This document shows, piece after piece, positions 27,101 through 34,981 of a stretch of DNA of 64,000 bases. Source of the stretch: JANNBN01 sp031430595 (GTDB lineage: Bacteria; Actinomycetota; Acidimicrobiia; Acidimicrobiales; JANYDT01). The position numbers and the translations under genes are program-made. Positions within the stretch are counted from its first letter, which is position 1. Each line of letters opens with the position of its first letter. Below the pieces are notes generated by a model that worked only from the letters and a program-made list of their open reading frames with translations, ran no database searches and was not told the DNA's origin. Location of the stretch: contig JANPBU010000010.1 in assembly GCA_031430595.1 (NCBI GenBank), positions 310,001 to 374,000 on the forward strand, read 5' to 3'.

Positions 27101-29585
27101 ACGTTGTTGAGGACGTGTTTGCCAGGATATTTACCAGTTGGCTCGATAGGGGTACGTAGTCATCTGGAGCAACTGCGCCGGCGCTGCCAGTTCCGTTTGT
27201 TGTACTTACCCTCACCCACTGGTCGGTTGGATACGTGCCGCCGACCAGCGAAACTGTCACGGGCATATTAACTTTGGTGCTGGTCGCGACGGCCGGTTCA
27301 GTCACTGAAGCCGACGTACTGATGTTTACGGCTCGCTGCGCAAAGTCGTTGTCGTTGATAATTCCGAAGGCCTGCGTGATGCTTCCAGTTGGATTAACGC
27401 GAGGTGGCAAATTAGACAGCGTGGCCCTGAACTGCTCTTGCGGTTCAACAATGCTGTCATCCTCTACTGGGATGAACACGATCGATGCGTCGCGCTGCGT
27501 CGCCGGAATTTTCACGGCGAACGTCTGAGGTGTTGGTAATTTTGCGGCATCAGCTGGGCTGTCCGGAGGAATGTTGGCGGTGTCACTCGACACTGTCAAC
27601 GTTACGTCGATATCTTCGGTTGAGACAGGCCCAACGAGCGATACTTGGAACCTCGAACCGATGATGGTTCCTTCGGTTACGGCTTCGAGGCTAATGATCT
27701 TGATCGTCGGCGAGACGTCGTCATCTTCAATCGTTCCGGTGCCAAGCGAGACACCAAGGCCGATTGGTGAACCGCTCGGGATTGAAATATTGACAGGGAA
27801 GGTCTCGTCCAACTCGTCAATATTGTCGTCCGTTGTCTGTACATCGACAAACTTTTCCGTTTCGCCCGGTTGGAAGGTAAGCGTGCCTGATTTCGGGTCA
27901 AAGTCAATTCCGGAAAGAGCACCGATCGGCCCGGTACCCGAGTTGGTTGCAAAGTCGACCGTCTGGACGGTACTCAATGCCGCCGTAAACGAGACCCTGA
28001 ACCTAATTATGCCGTTTTCCTTTACCTTGGTGGGTGAGTTGATGGACACCGTTGGTGCATCGTCGTTGTCTAGAATGAGCGCCTTGGCGGTTTTGGTGTT
28101 TCCGCCCGCATTGATGCCTGTTGAATCAGGAATAATCGTCGCGTTGAAATCCTCATTACTCTCGTCGTAGCCGTCAGGAAGAATGTCGACGTACTCGGTG
28201 ACAAACTTGGTACCGGCCGGGATCGTTACTGCTTTGTTACTCACGCCGGTGAAATCCGCACCTTGGGTGGCGTTTCCCGACGATGTGCTGAAAAGAACCT
28301 TCTGAGGTGCTGAGGAGACACTCGACAGTTCAATTTTGAACGAGGCTTGCTTCGGGGCAGGATCCTCGTCGACGTTCGGGGAATCCCAAATTTTGACCGT
28401 CGGCTTTTCGTCGTCGTCACTGATTTTGACCTCACCGATTGGATCACTTCCGGCCATGTCTGGGTTCAATCCCGATGAGGTGGCGGTAACTCGAAGTTCG
28501 AACGTCTCGGTATCCTCGCTAATGAGGTCGTCTGCGATCGGGATCTCGACTACGCGCTCCGTTACCCCGGCGGGAAAACTCTGGACAGCATTTGCTGCTG
28601 GAAAAGTAAAGTCTGATGGATCAGTTGCGGTGCCAGGTACCGCCATCACCGTAACGGTTTGGGCCGACGGAGTCGCACCAATCGTTATTTTAACGAGCGC
28701 CTTCGGGAAGGCGGTATCGCCCTCTTTGACAAGAAAGTCGGAGAGAATTACGGGTTGTTGGTTTCCGTTCCCGCCGCCGGGGACCAGCAGGGTATCGTTT
28801 GCCAACGGATGTGGCTCAAGGTTAAACATCGACCAAGCGCTGAGCGTTCGGTTCTGGCCAACCAGGCCAGTCACAAACGAGTGGCGCATACGCACATACA
28901 CGCCCATTGAGGTTGGCGAGTTGATATTTCTGGTTCGATGTGGTTTGCCATCGGCGCGCTTACCGGTCGGGCAAAACGGCTTGCTTGGTCCAGTGTCGCA
29001 ACGGAACGTTCCTTCAAGCAGATCGAACTTATACGAGAGGTCGGCATTAAAAAATGAACTGAGGTTGGTAAGTAGGGGCTCACCCTGTTTTGGGTGTGCG
29101 GCCGCAGCTAAGGGCGTCCGCGGCGAGTACACAATCGGTGTTGTTTTCGTATAAACGTTGCAGTAATTCTCGATACCGATGCCAGTCAAACAACCTTCGG
29201 GAGGGGCACCGCCACCCCGTACGTCATTGTTTTCAGCTGAATAGATAACGACCTCTTCAACTTCGTTCATACGCCCGCTGAGGCCCGATTCAACGGCACG
29301 CAAAATCTTGAAGTCGTCCCACTCGGTGTTCCCTTGTAGGCAGTAACCGTCAGCCACGTTCGCCGTTGGGCCAGTACTGCCTCCCGAGCAGGGTGTGCCT
29401 GCGACCCGCCCAGCAAGGCGAACACCCATGTTCAGGTCGTGTTTCGCCGACAACAATAAACCGAATTCTCCCGCGCCAAGGGCCATCGTGATCAACAGCA
29501 GTGCTCCGATAGCAAACTCAACGGCTGCCGCGCCGTGTTGAGATCGGTTTCGACGTGCGTTAAGGAGACTTCTGCCTAGATTCAC
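24129..29585 (-). CDS. Giant TadE-like / Calx-beta repeat protein
   Basis: 1818 residues from a GTG start. The N-terminus QHGAAAVEFAIGALLLITMALGAGEFGLLL is prepilin-like (Gly, Glu at +5, then a helix), with LNMGVRLAGRVAG after it as in TadE proteins. Residues about 60-275 hold several Cys and a region naming no known domain. From about 275 to the end there are 13 Calx-beta domains, each about 115-120 residues and closing on a G-T-I-x-D-[ND]-D type calcium-binding edge followed by the next strand. The end, DDDEPVVTTRP and a Gly-Ser tail, has no sorting signal or second membrane segment. So the protein should be anchored by its N-terminus and extend outward as a calcium-stiffened rod. First gene of the Tad-type operon. 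Confidence 0.85.
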   Translation of the reverse strand: MNLGRSLLNARRNRSQHGAAAVEFAIGALLLITMALGAGEFGLLLSAKHDLNMGVRLAGRVAGTPCSGGSTGPTANVADGYCLQGNTEWDDFKILRAVESGLSGRMNEVEEVVIYSAENNDVRGGGAPPEGCLTGIGIENYCNVYTKTTPIVYSPRTPLAAAAHPKQGEPLLTNLSSFFNADLSYKFDLLEGTFRCDTGPSKPFCPTGKRADGKPHRTRNINSPTSMGVYVRMRHSFVTGLVGQNRTLSAWSMFNLEPHPLANDTLLVPGGGNGNQQPVILSDFLVKEGDTAFPKALVKITIGATPSAQTVTVMAVPGTATDPSDFTFPAANAVQSFPAGVTERVVEIPIADDLISEDTETFELRVTATSSGLNPDMAGSDPIGEVKISDDDEKPTVKIWDSPNVDEDPAPKQASFKIELSSVSSAPQKVLFSTSSGNATQGADFTGVSNKAVTIPAGTKFVTEYVDILPDGYDESNEDFNATIIPDSTGINAGGNTKTAKALILDNDDAPTVSINSPTKVKENGIIRFRVSFTAALSTVQTVDFATNSGTGPIGALSGIDFDPKSGTLTFQPGETEKFVDVQTTDDNIDELDETFPVNISIPSGSPIGLGVSLGTGTIEDDDVSPTIKIISLEAVTEGTIIGSRFQVSLVGPVSTEDIDVTLTVSSDTANIPPDSPADAAKLPTPQTFAVKIPATQRDASIVFIPVEDDSIVEPQEQFRATLSNLPPRVNPTGSITQAFGIINDNDFAQRAVNISTSASVTEPAVATSTKVNMPVTVSLVGGTYPTDQWVRVSTTNGTGSAGAVAPDDYVPLSSQLVNILANTSSTTFNIKVPGDDIDELAETFTWAIVDKSPGLVYGTTLSGTGTIIDNDAIPVVDIADTSVTETNTGTNTSMVFTLTRSALSSTNQTVTFTTSAGTTNPATVVTDYIAKTETVTFSPTDFTKTVSVGVIGDNSPELNETFTGLLSGYSTGIAAGSKTAATGTIIDNDQPLRTVSVNDVTVAEPTTSGTTTATFTITMSGIASTDQTFTVNTAELTAKQTTSTAFPIADYQGVSNKTFTIPAGNTSVTFTVKVNYDNVDEPAETYKVLLTLPTTSPSIFAASGNDLEGIGTITDSTPGPTVTVTNGTAGVNNVTVAEGTPAVFTIKLSSPSSVDRTFTFTTSNAGTGFGKAQAGLDYTAQSVTVTIPAGSTSVTVSVPTTDDNVSGEGDEVFNVSVTVPTGLGTTGPLTGTGTITEMDFPNVIVSVASASSIEGGGAVFTIKLSAAHGLPQTVTFKTGTTGTATSGTDFWAVDQTFTFAPGETSKPVTVWSQQDTTDEPDENYSVILTNLGSGLTLGTVGNGTILDDDNSPTVSVSSGWGKEGSYPATFTVSLSSASTNTLTVVIKSTTGSASAADFTPIPVSSQVVTFAPGQTSKDIPVAIIDDSIVEVNETFTVTLSSPTGGLTIGTGTNTGTIEDNDYAQRSVSVTNVTVVEGQPAVFTVTMNQNHPLAQSVTLTTSDGSATTADSDYVARTCPLNFGPNVTTATCQVSTGNDGTDEPTEQFNVTLSNPSSGITIAGATAIGYITDNDDAPYVKVDTLTFTEGETKKFRVWLERPSSSPISVAFETRSGTALPGSDYNTVTQTLTFAPGETQKWSNDITAVNDTVNESTESFTVKIAPGAGVNLATSVVDGNGTIYDDDILKRTVSINSNVVTVTEGGITGPSSSAPNSFTVTLSGPSTAVQKVTVQTLAGPSGNVNDYTNLSYEITFAIGETTKTIQVQTTPDTADEPDETFKVQLSNLSSGLDAGNLIGNGKIIDDDEPVVTTRPIGGGST
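24300..28770 (-). repeat. Array of 13 Calx-beta coding repeats
   Basis: The coding sequence repeats about every 345-360 bases, each unit ending in codons for G-T-I-[IE]-D-[ND]-D. The copies are diverged at DNA level, so the array is old rather than freshly expanded. Confidence 0.8.
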
Positions 29586-29754
29586 CCTTGCATCATCGGT
29601 AGCTTTGAGCGTTTAGGCGTCCTGAGCTTCTATGAAGTCGAGAAGGTGCTCAGGTCAGTACTGAACGGCAATTATTCGAATGAAAAAGCGTTCAAATCGG
29701 GCCGGAACCGGCTGCCAGTTGGAACAACACCCCAAAGTAGGCAATGGTTGGCAA

Positions 29755-30480
29755 ATGAAAATTGCCATGCTCGGTGGAACCGGACCTGCAGGTGCAGCCC
29801 TTAGTGCACGACTTGCGTCAGTTGGATACGAAGTAGCTATCGGCTCTCGTTCAAAGTATCGCGCCATGGAGGTTATCGACACACTCCGCCAGCGGTGGCC
29901 GGATGTTGACCTGGCTCTCAGCGCCCACACCAACGAAGAGGCAGCATCGCTCGGCGAAGTTGTCATCATTGCCACCCCGTGGGATTCGACTGCGACCATG
30001 GCCCTCTCGGTTTCGACTCACCTAGAAGGCAAGGTCGTCATCTCGATGGCAAACGCCCTGGCCAAGGTAGGTAACGAGTTCGAACCGCTCGTTCCTCCAC
30101 GAGGCTCGGTCGCGGCCAGCGTGCAGGCCCTCGTCCCGCGAGCTCGGGTCGCCGCTGCGTTCCACCACCTTCCAGCTCGGGAATTGGCCGACCTTGCAAA
30201 CCCGGTCGAATCCGATGTGTTGATCTGCTCGGACCATCCGAGTGCAACTGTCGTCGTGTCGGAGATAACCGCGAAAATTCCCGGGTGCCGACCGCTCGAT
30301 TCAGGTTCCTTGGCCAACGCCACCACCATCGAGGCGTTCACCGCAGTGTTGCTGCAGCTCAATGTTCGCTACAAAACCCGCTCGGCCCTACGCCTCACCG
30401 GAATCAACCTGCCGATCGACAAGCCAACCGAAAGAGTTGCTACCGACAAACCGCCCACTGCGAAGGTTCCAATCGACTAG
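29755..30480 (+). CDS. F420H2:NADP oxidoreductase-type protein (NpdG/Fno family)
   Basis: 241 residues starting MKIAMLGGTGPAGAALSARLASVGYEVAIGSRS, the NADP-binding Rossmann start of NpdG/Fno enzymes, which move hydride between NADPH and coenzyme F420. Further family features are VVIIATPWDS, GKVVISMANAL and the C-terminal LNVRYKTRSALRLTGI. I use ATG 29755, where the conserved domain begins; upstream codons do not match the family. The gene is 17 bases ahead of mshC and is likely in the same operon. It implies that the cell makes or uses F420. Confidence 0.85.
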   Translation: MKIAMLGGTGPAGAALSARLASVGYEVAIGSRSKYRAMEVIDTLRQRWPDVDLALSAHTNEEAASLGEVVIIATPWDSTATMALSVSTHLEGKVVISMANALAKVGNEFEPLVPPRGSVAASVQALVPRARVAAAFHHLPARELADLANPVESDVLICSDHPSATVVVSEITAKIPGCRPLDSGSLANATTIEAFTAVLLQLNVRYKTRSALRLTGINLPIDKPTERVATDKPPTAKVPID

Positions 30481-30484
30481 AAAA

Positions 30485-30490
30485 TAACGT
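30485..30490 (+). promoter_or_regulatory. -10 box (TAACGT) before mshC
   Basis: TAACGT lies between the stop of the F420 gene and ATG 30498, 7 nt before the start, so mshC may have an internal leaderless promoter besides read-through. Confidence 0.45.
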
Positions 30491-30497
30491 CGTGAGT

Positions 30498-31616
30498 ATG
30501 CGCCTTTACGACACCGCCAAGCGAGAGATCGTTCCGTTCGAGCCGGGGCCGATTGTCACCCTCTATACATGCGGGGTTACCCCATACGACACCACCCACG
30601 TTGGCCACGCCACGGTGTTCATTACCTACGACGTGTTACAACGCCGCCTACGCGATCTTGGCCATGAAACCCGCTGTGTTCGAAACGTCACCGACGTCGA
30701 CGATTCGATCCTCGGGAAAGCACGCGAACTTGGTATTCACTACCTCGACCTTGCCGCAGCCGAGATGGCGAAGTTTGATGCTGATATGCGCGCATTGGGT
30801 CAGCTTCCGAGTTTCAGTGAACCCCGGGCTACAAGTGCCATCTCTGAAATTCTGGGTTTCATCGATAAGGTCATCAACGAAGGACACGCCTACGCTGCTG
30901 GCGGAGCGGTGTACTTCGATGTTTCGTCGTACCCAAAGTTTGGTGAAATCTCGGGGTACTCGCGCGAAGAGATGCTGACGTACGCGTCCGAACGAGGCGG
31001 CAACATCGAAGACCCAAACAAACGCAACCCCCTCGACTTTATTTTGTGGCAACCATCGTTACCCGATGAACCAGCGTGGGAATCGCTCTGGGGGCCTGGC
31101 CGCCCCGGATGGCACATCGAATGCAGCGCACTTTGTATGCGCGAACATAATACGACCACCATCGATCTTCACGGCGGTGGCGAAGATCTCATCTTTCCCC
31201 ATCACGAATGCGAAGCGGCTCAAAGCGAAGCTGCGACCGGGCAGCCACTCGCCCGCCACTGGATGCACCAGGCCTACGTCAAACTCGACGGCGTCAAAAT
31301 GTCGAAGTCACTCGGCAACATGGTGTTCGTTTCCAAACTCGTCGAACAAGGCGTCGACCCCATGGCCATTCGTCTCGTGATCGTGAGCCACCACTACCGC
31401 GACGGGTGGGAATGGTTCGATCATCTCCTTCCGATCGCCATCCCCCGCTTGGCTGCATGGCGCAAGGCTGGCCGAGGCGACGGAGCGTTGACAGCGGTTC
31501 GAGCCTGCCTCGATAACGACCTCGATTGCCCCGGCGCAGTCGCAGCCATTGACGAGGCGGTCGCCCGAGGCGAAGGCGTATCTGCCGCAGCTGCGCTCCT
31601 CGGCATCTCGCTGTAA
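30498..31616 (+). CDS. mshC: Cysteine:GlcN-Ins ligase (mycothiol biosynthesis)
   Basis: 372 residues, class I aminoacyl-tRNA synthetase fold. It resembles MshC more than CysS: MRLYDTAKREIVPFEPGP at the start, CGVTPYDTTHVGHA in place of the CysS CGPTVYDY.HIGNAR, GPGRPGWHIECSALCM, HGGGEDLIFPHH and GVKMSKSLGN (KMSKS loop). It also lacks the long C-terminal anticodon-binding part of CysS. MshC ligates cysteine to 1-D-myo-inosityl 2-amino-2-deoxy-glucopyranoside. The ATG at 30498 is backed by a TAACGT box 7 nt upstream. Mycothiol is a marker of Actinomycetota. Confidence 0.88.
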   Translation: MRLYDTAKREIVPFEPGPIVTLYTCGVTPYDTTHVGHATVFITYDVLQRRLRDLGHETRCVRNVTDVDDSILGKARELGIHYLDLAAAEMAKFDADMRALGQLPSFSEPRATSAISEILGFIDKVINEGHAYAAGGAVYFDVSSYPKFGEISGYSREEMLTYASERGGNIEDPNKRNPLDFILWQPSLPDEPAWESLWGPGRPGWHIECSALCMREHNTTTIDLHGGGEDLIFPHHECEAAQSEAATGQPLARHWMHQAYVKLDGVKMSKSLGNMVFVSKLVEQGVDPMAIRLVIVSHHYRDGWEWFDHLLPIAIPRLAAWRKAGRGDGALTAVRACLDNDLDCPGAVAAIDEAVARGEGVSAAAALLGISL

Positions 31617-31619
31617 TAC

Positions 31620-32075
31620 CTAAGTCGCGGGGTAAACGAACTGCACGTAGCTCGTTTCCTCATCAACACCGAAAGCAACAGTAAGTTCGCGACTCAGCTT
31701 GAGCATTGCCAAATTTTGAGGATGTACGGCCCACCCTGCGTATGGCCTGCCTGATCGCTCTCTCGCATCGGCTACCAAAGCAACGAACGCTTCCCTTCCA
31801 AGCCCACCACCACGAAAACGGTGATCTATAAAAAGCGCAGCTATGTACTGAACATACGGCAACTCCTCATGGTTGTAGTGGAGACCTGCTCCGACAACTC
31901 TGTCGTTGCTGTCGATGAGAACGAAGGCTGAACCGGCATCGCCAAGATGACTACGAGCAGTTCCCCCAAAGATGATTTGTTCAACTTCTGGCGCAGCCGG
32001 CGATGGCGCCGACTCAGGTTGCAAAACACCAAGGCGCCACAGAGACCGGGTGCTCAATTTGTAAAGTTTGATCAC
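31620..32075 (-). CDS. GNAT-family acetyltransferase, candidate toxin
   Basis: 151 residues from a GTG start. GNAT features are YVQYIAALFIDHRFRGGGLGREAFVALVADAR, where RFRGGGLG is the acetyl-CoA pyrophosphate-binding loop (R/Q-x2-G-x-G/A), and NLAMLKLSRELTVAFGVDEE towards the end. It begins 20 bases after a Phd-like antitoxin gene on the same strand. GNAT toxins that acetylate aminoacyl-tRNA are usually paired with ribbon-helix-helix antitoxins, so this pairing is unusual if real. It could instead be an ordinary housekeeping acetyltransferase. Confidence 0.7.
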   Translation of the reverse strand: MIKLYKLSTRSLWRLGVLQPESAPSPAAPEVEQIIFGGTARSHLGDAGSAFVLIDSNDRVVGAGLHYNHEELPYVQYIAALFIDHRFRGGGLGREAFVALVADARERSGRPYAGWAVHPQNLAMLKLSRELTVAFGVDEETSYVQFVYPAT

Positions 32076-32095
32076 ATTTGCGCCTTGGCTCGGCG

Positions 32096-32542
32096 CTATT
32101 GACGGTCCAGGTGCCTACGAAGCGCCGAACCGAACCTTTGGGTAAAGGCACTGTCTACCAAGGTCGGAATCGGACCGTCAAAAGGCTCGTTCCACCTGAT
32201 AAAGAAGTTGACTGGGTCGAGGCTTCCAAGTCGCCGAGATTCGTCGAGCACCTCAGCCAGACCATCAAGAAATGCTTCGCGGTCTGACAGTTCCCAACCT
32301 GCGATGAAGGCAATTTGGCCGAGCACAGCTGAACTTGGACTGGGCCTCCGGCATTCAACCTCGGCTCGGGCGTGTAGTTCGTAGTAGTCGAGAATTCTTT
32401 CGGTGGTGAGGTCACGGTCTTCGGTCTTGAGTACAAGCATCAAACCATCGGCATCACGGATACGAATGGGTTCGCGCCGGGCAGCGTCCACCAGTTCTCT
32501 TCGCTGCCTCGCCAAATCTGACACCACATAGGTACTGGACAT
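32096..32542 (-). CDS. Phd/YefM-like antitoxin
   Basis: 148 residues. The N-terminus STYVVSDLARQRRELVDAARREPIRIRDADGLMLVLKTED has the layout of Phd-like DNA-binding domains (strand, helix, helix, then a strand carrying a permissive I-x-D-x-[DN]-G). The longer C-terminal half, with GWELSDREAFLDGLAEVLDESRRL, would bind a partner. The start at ATG 32542 is fixed by a strong GAGGAGG ribosome-binding site; the frame continues two codons before to an ATG at 32560. A 7-bp inverted repeat flanks its probable -10 box, as expected for autoregulation. The GNAT gene follows by 20 bases. Confidence 0.65.
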   Translation of the reverse strand: MSSTYVVSDLARQRRELVDAARREPIRIRDADGLMLVLKTEDRDLTTERILDYYELHARAEVECRRPSPSSAVLGQIAFIAGWELSDREAFLDGLAEVLDESRRLGSLDPVNFFIRWNEPFDGPIPTLVDSAFTQRFGSALRRHLDRQ

Positions 32543-32546
32543 CGAA

Positions 32547-32553
32547 CCTCCTC
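32547..32553 (-). promoter_or_regulatory. Strong ribosome-binding site of the Phd-like gene
   Basis: GAGGAGG on the minus strand, 4 nt before ATG 32542. One of the few full Shine-Dalgarno sequences in the window, and it decides the start codon. Confidence 0.7.
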
Positions 32554-32578
32554 GGTTCATACAATCGTAACACCGAGG
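32550..32578 (-). promoter_or_regulatory. Inverted repeat around the antitoxin -10 box (candidate operator)
   Basis: CCTCGGT (32550-32556) and ACCGAGG (32572-32578) are perfect 7-bp inverted repeats 15 nt apart. Between them, on the minus strand, TACGAT (32564-32569) is a plausible -10. The left arm also overlaps the ribosome-binding site, so a bound repressor would block both. Confidence 0.45.
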
Positions 32579-32771
32579 TTGCGCGTGTAGATTCCGTTAA
32601 CTCTGACCTACGGCAATTCGCCCCACCTTGGAACGATCAGAACGTTCGTCAGAACAGGAATTGCGCTATCTCTCGTGGTACCAGCACTGGATGACGCTTT
32701 TCGAGCGATTCAGCCCACCAAATTTCCCCCTGTTTAGGGTTAATCACCAGGGCTCTTCCGAAATGGACTGC

Positions 32772-32841
32772 CACGCCCAAAACCCCCGAAAACCCCCAGT
32801 TTTAGCCCCAATTCTGCTACTTCTTGGGGGTTTTGGGCGTG
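32772..32841. repeat. 16-bp perfect inverted repeat with G/C runs
   Basis: CACGCCCAAAACCCCC (32772-32787) and its exact complement GGGGGTTTTGGGCGTG (32826-32841) enclose 38 nt. The right arm continues into more G-runs (to about 32900). It lies in the roughly 460-base gap between the divergent Phd-like and thrS genes; apart from this element and the promoters I see no gene there. Confidence 0.9.
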
Positions 32842-32898
32842 AGGTTGGGGGTTTTTGGGGGTCAGAGTGGGGGTTTTGGGCTTCAGATTCGGGGGTTT
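32826..32898 (+). other. Multi-run G-rich tract (potential G-quadruplex)
   Basis: On the plus strand the runs are G5, G3, G5, G5, G5, G3 and again G5, separated mostly by T4-T5 or short mixed loops, with GGGGGTTTTGGG recurring at least three times. Such spacing can form intramolecular G-quadruplexes. It ends about 90 bases before the thrS promoter. Confidence 0.7.
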
Positions 32899-32987
32899 TG
32901 AGTACGGACGGATCGGAAGCAACTCACTGGACGGGTGGATCCCGTGGCAACCCCTGAAATTGGTCGGGTCGAAGGGCCTTACCCCGG

Positions 32988-32993
32988 TAATCT
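32988..32993 (+). promoter_or_regulatory. -10 box (TAATCT) of thrS
   Basis: TAATCT lies 7 nt before ATG 33001. It supports a leaderless thrS mRNA, which would rule out T-box or leader-based control here. Confidence 0.5.
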
Positions 32994-33000
32994 GGGGTCT

Positions 33001-34980
33001 ATGGCTGAGATTTCTGTACTTCTTCCCGATGGTTCGTCCCGCTCTCTCGAGGCCGGATCAACTGCTGGCGATCTTGCTCGGTCAATCGGTGCCGGTCTGG
33101 GAAAGGCTGCCCTGGCCGCAAAGGTCAACGGGGCTGAGTGGGATTTGAATCGTCCGCTCCCCGACGGCGCATCCGTCGCCATCGTTACCCCGGCAACCGA
33201 TGAAGGCCGCGAAGTACTTCGCCATTCAACCGCCCACGTACTTGCCCAGGCTGTGTGCGACGTGTTCCCTGGGGCCAAGTACGCCATCGGTCCGGCGATC
33301 GAAAATGGGTTCTATTACGACTTCGAACTACCCGGCGATCAGCGCTTCACCGAGTCAGATTTGGAACGGGTTGAAGCGCGTATGCGCGAAATCGTGAAAC
33401 TCGACCAGCCATTCGTACGGGGCGACATCACCGCTGCCGAAGGCCTTGCGCTGTTCGCCGACCAGCCCTTCAAACTCGAAATAATCAAGGGTGTTGGCGG
33501 TGCCGAAGATGCGGCCGAAGGTGGCGGGGCTAACACCATCAGCTTCTATCGAAACCGAGACGATTTCGTTGACCTCTGCCTCGGTCCCCACGTTCCAACA
33601 ACGGGGCGGCTCGGCTCCTTCAAACTGATGAAGGTCGCCGGGGCTTACTGGCGAGGCGACGAAAAACGCCCGATGCTGCAACGCATTTACGGCACCGCAT
33701 GGGAAAACGACAAAGCCCTTAAAGAGCACCTCACCCGTTTGGAAGAAGCCGAAAAACGCGATCATCGTAAGCTTGCAGTCGAACTTGACCTGCTGTCATT
33801 TCCTTCGGAACTTGGTGGCGGTTTGGCCGTTTGGCACCCCAAGGGCTCGATGATTCGAAAGATCATGGAGGACTATTCGCGCGACCGCCACGAAAAGGGT
33901 GGCTACGAGTTCGCGTATACGCCTCACCTTGCGAACGCCAAGTTGTTTCAAACGTCTGGTCACCTCGATTTCTACGCCGACGGCATGTATCCGCCCATGG
34001 AAATGGATAACGGTACCTACTACCCGAAACCCATGAACTGCCCGATGCACTGCCTCATTTTTCGGGGTCGTCAACGGTCGTATCGAGAGTTACCACTTCG
34101 CCTGTTTGAACTTGGCACCGTGTATCGCTACGAACGCGCCGGTACCCTACACGGCCTTATGCGTATTCGTGGCTTCACTCAAGACGACGCCCACATTTTC
34201 TGTACCCAGGAAAGTGTCGCCGACGAGATCACGTCGCTACTTGAATTCGTCATCGACCTGTTGCGTAATTTTGGGTTCACCGAGTTTGAAGCCCAGTTGG
34301 CAACGCGAGACCCTAAGAAGTCGATTGGTACCGATGACGTTTGGGAAATGGCCACCGAAGCTTTGCGCGAAGCCATGGTTCGAAACAACATCGACTACAA
34401 AGTGGATGAGGGTGGCGCCGCGTTCTACGGTCCAAAGATTGACGTCAAGGTGAAAGATGCCATTGGTCGACAATGGCAACTTTCGACCATTCAGGCTGAC
34501 TTCAACCTGCCGGAACGCTTCGACCTCGAATACGTTGCCTCAGACAACACCCGCAAGCGACCGATCATGTTGCACCGGGCACTGTTCGGTTCGGTCGAAC
34601 GGTTCTTCGGGGTATTGCTTGAAAGCTATGCCGGTGCGTTTCCCGCTTGGTTGGCACCGATACAGGTACGTGTACTTGGGGTTCGCGACGACCATCAACC
34701 GTATGCCGACGAAGTCATCGAAATCTTGCGGGCTCGCGGGCTTCGTGTCGATACCGCATTCCCCGATGAGGGCCTTGGCGGGCGCATTCGTAAGGCAAAA
34801 CTTGAAAAGCTTCCGTATGTGCTCGTGGTTGGTGACGATGACGTAAGTGCACGTACCGTCGGGGTAAACGCTCGAGGAAAAGATGTTGCACGAGGTGTTT
34901 CGATTGACACCTTTGCCGATGCCCTGGTTGCTGAAGTCGCAGCGAGAGGTCTTGCAGAATCAACCCCAGCGGTCGCCTGA
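33001..34980 (+). CDS. thrS: Threonine-tRNA ligase
   Basis: 659-residue class II synthetase charging tRNA-Thr. Domains in order: N-terminal TGS (MAEISVLLPDGSSRSLEAGS), the editing domain starting LRHSTAHVLAQAV and holding the HxxxH, the catalytic core with ELGTVYRYERAGTLHGLMRIRGFTQDDAHIFC (motif 2) and RPIMLHRALFGSVERFFGVL (motif 3), and the anticodon-binding domain (APIQVRVLGVRDDH to the end). The start at ATG 33001 matches the TGS domain and a TAATCT box. The HIT gene begins one base after the stop, so the two form an operon, as in mycobacteria. Confidence 0.97.
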   Translation: MAEISVLLPDGSSRSLEAGSTAGDLARSIGAGLGKAALAAKVNGAEWDLNRPLPDGASVAIVTPATDEGREVLRHSTAHVLAQAVCDVFPGAKYAIGPAIENGFYYDFELPGDQRFTESDLERVEARMREIVKLDQPFVRGDITAAEGLALFADQPFKLEIIKGVGGAEDAAEGGGANTISFYRNRDDFVDLCLGPHVPTTGRLGSFKLMKVAGAYWRGDEKRPMLQRIYGTAWENDKALKEHLTRLEEAEKRDHRKLAVELDLLSFPSELGGGLAVWHPKGSMIRKIMEDYSRDRHEKGGYEFAYTPHLANAKLFQTSGHLDFYADGMYPPMEMDNGTYYPKPMNCPMHCLIFRGRQRSYRELPLRLFELGTVYRYERAGTLHGLMRIRGFTQDDAHIFCTQESVADEITSLLEFVIDLLRNFGFTEFEAQLATRDPKKSIGTDDVWEMATEALREAMVRNNIDYKVDEGGAAFYGPKIDVKVKDAIGRQWQLSTIQADFNLPERFDLEYVASDNTRKRPIMLHRALFGSVERFFGVLLESYAGAFPAWLAPIQVRVLGVRDDHQPYADEVIEILRARGLRVDTAFPDEGLGGRIRKAKLEKLPYVLVVGDDDVSARTVGVNARGKDVARGVSIDTFADALVAEVAARGLAESTPAVA

Positions 34981-34981
34981 A

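Noticed and set aside
24300..28770. CRISPR-like or recent tandem array within the giant gene
   Set aside because: The periodicity comes from protein repeats (Calx-beta); DNA copies are diverged and there are no short identical repeats with unique spacers.
32628..32957. Open frame of 109 codons across the G-rich inverted repeat
   Set aside because: Composition follows the G/T runs (Gly, Phe, Trp); no start signal; better explained as a noncoding structured element.
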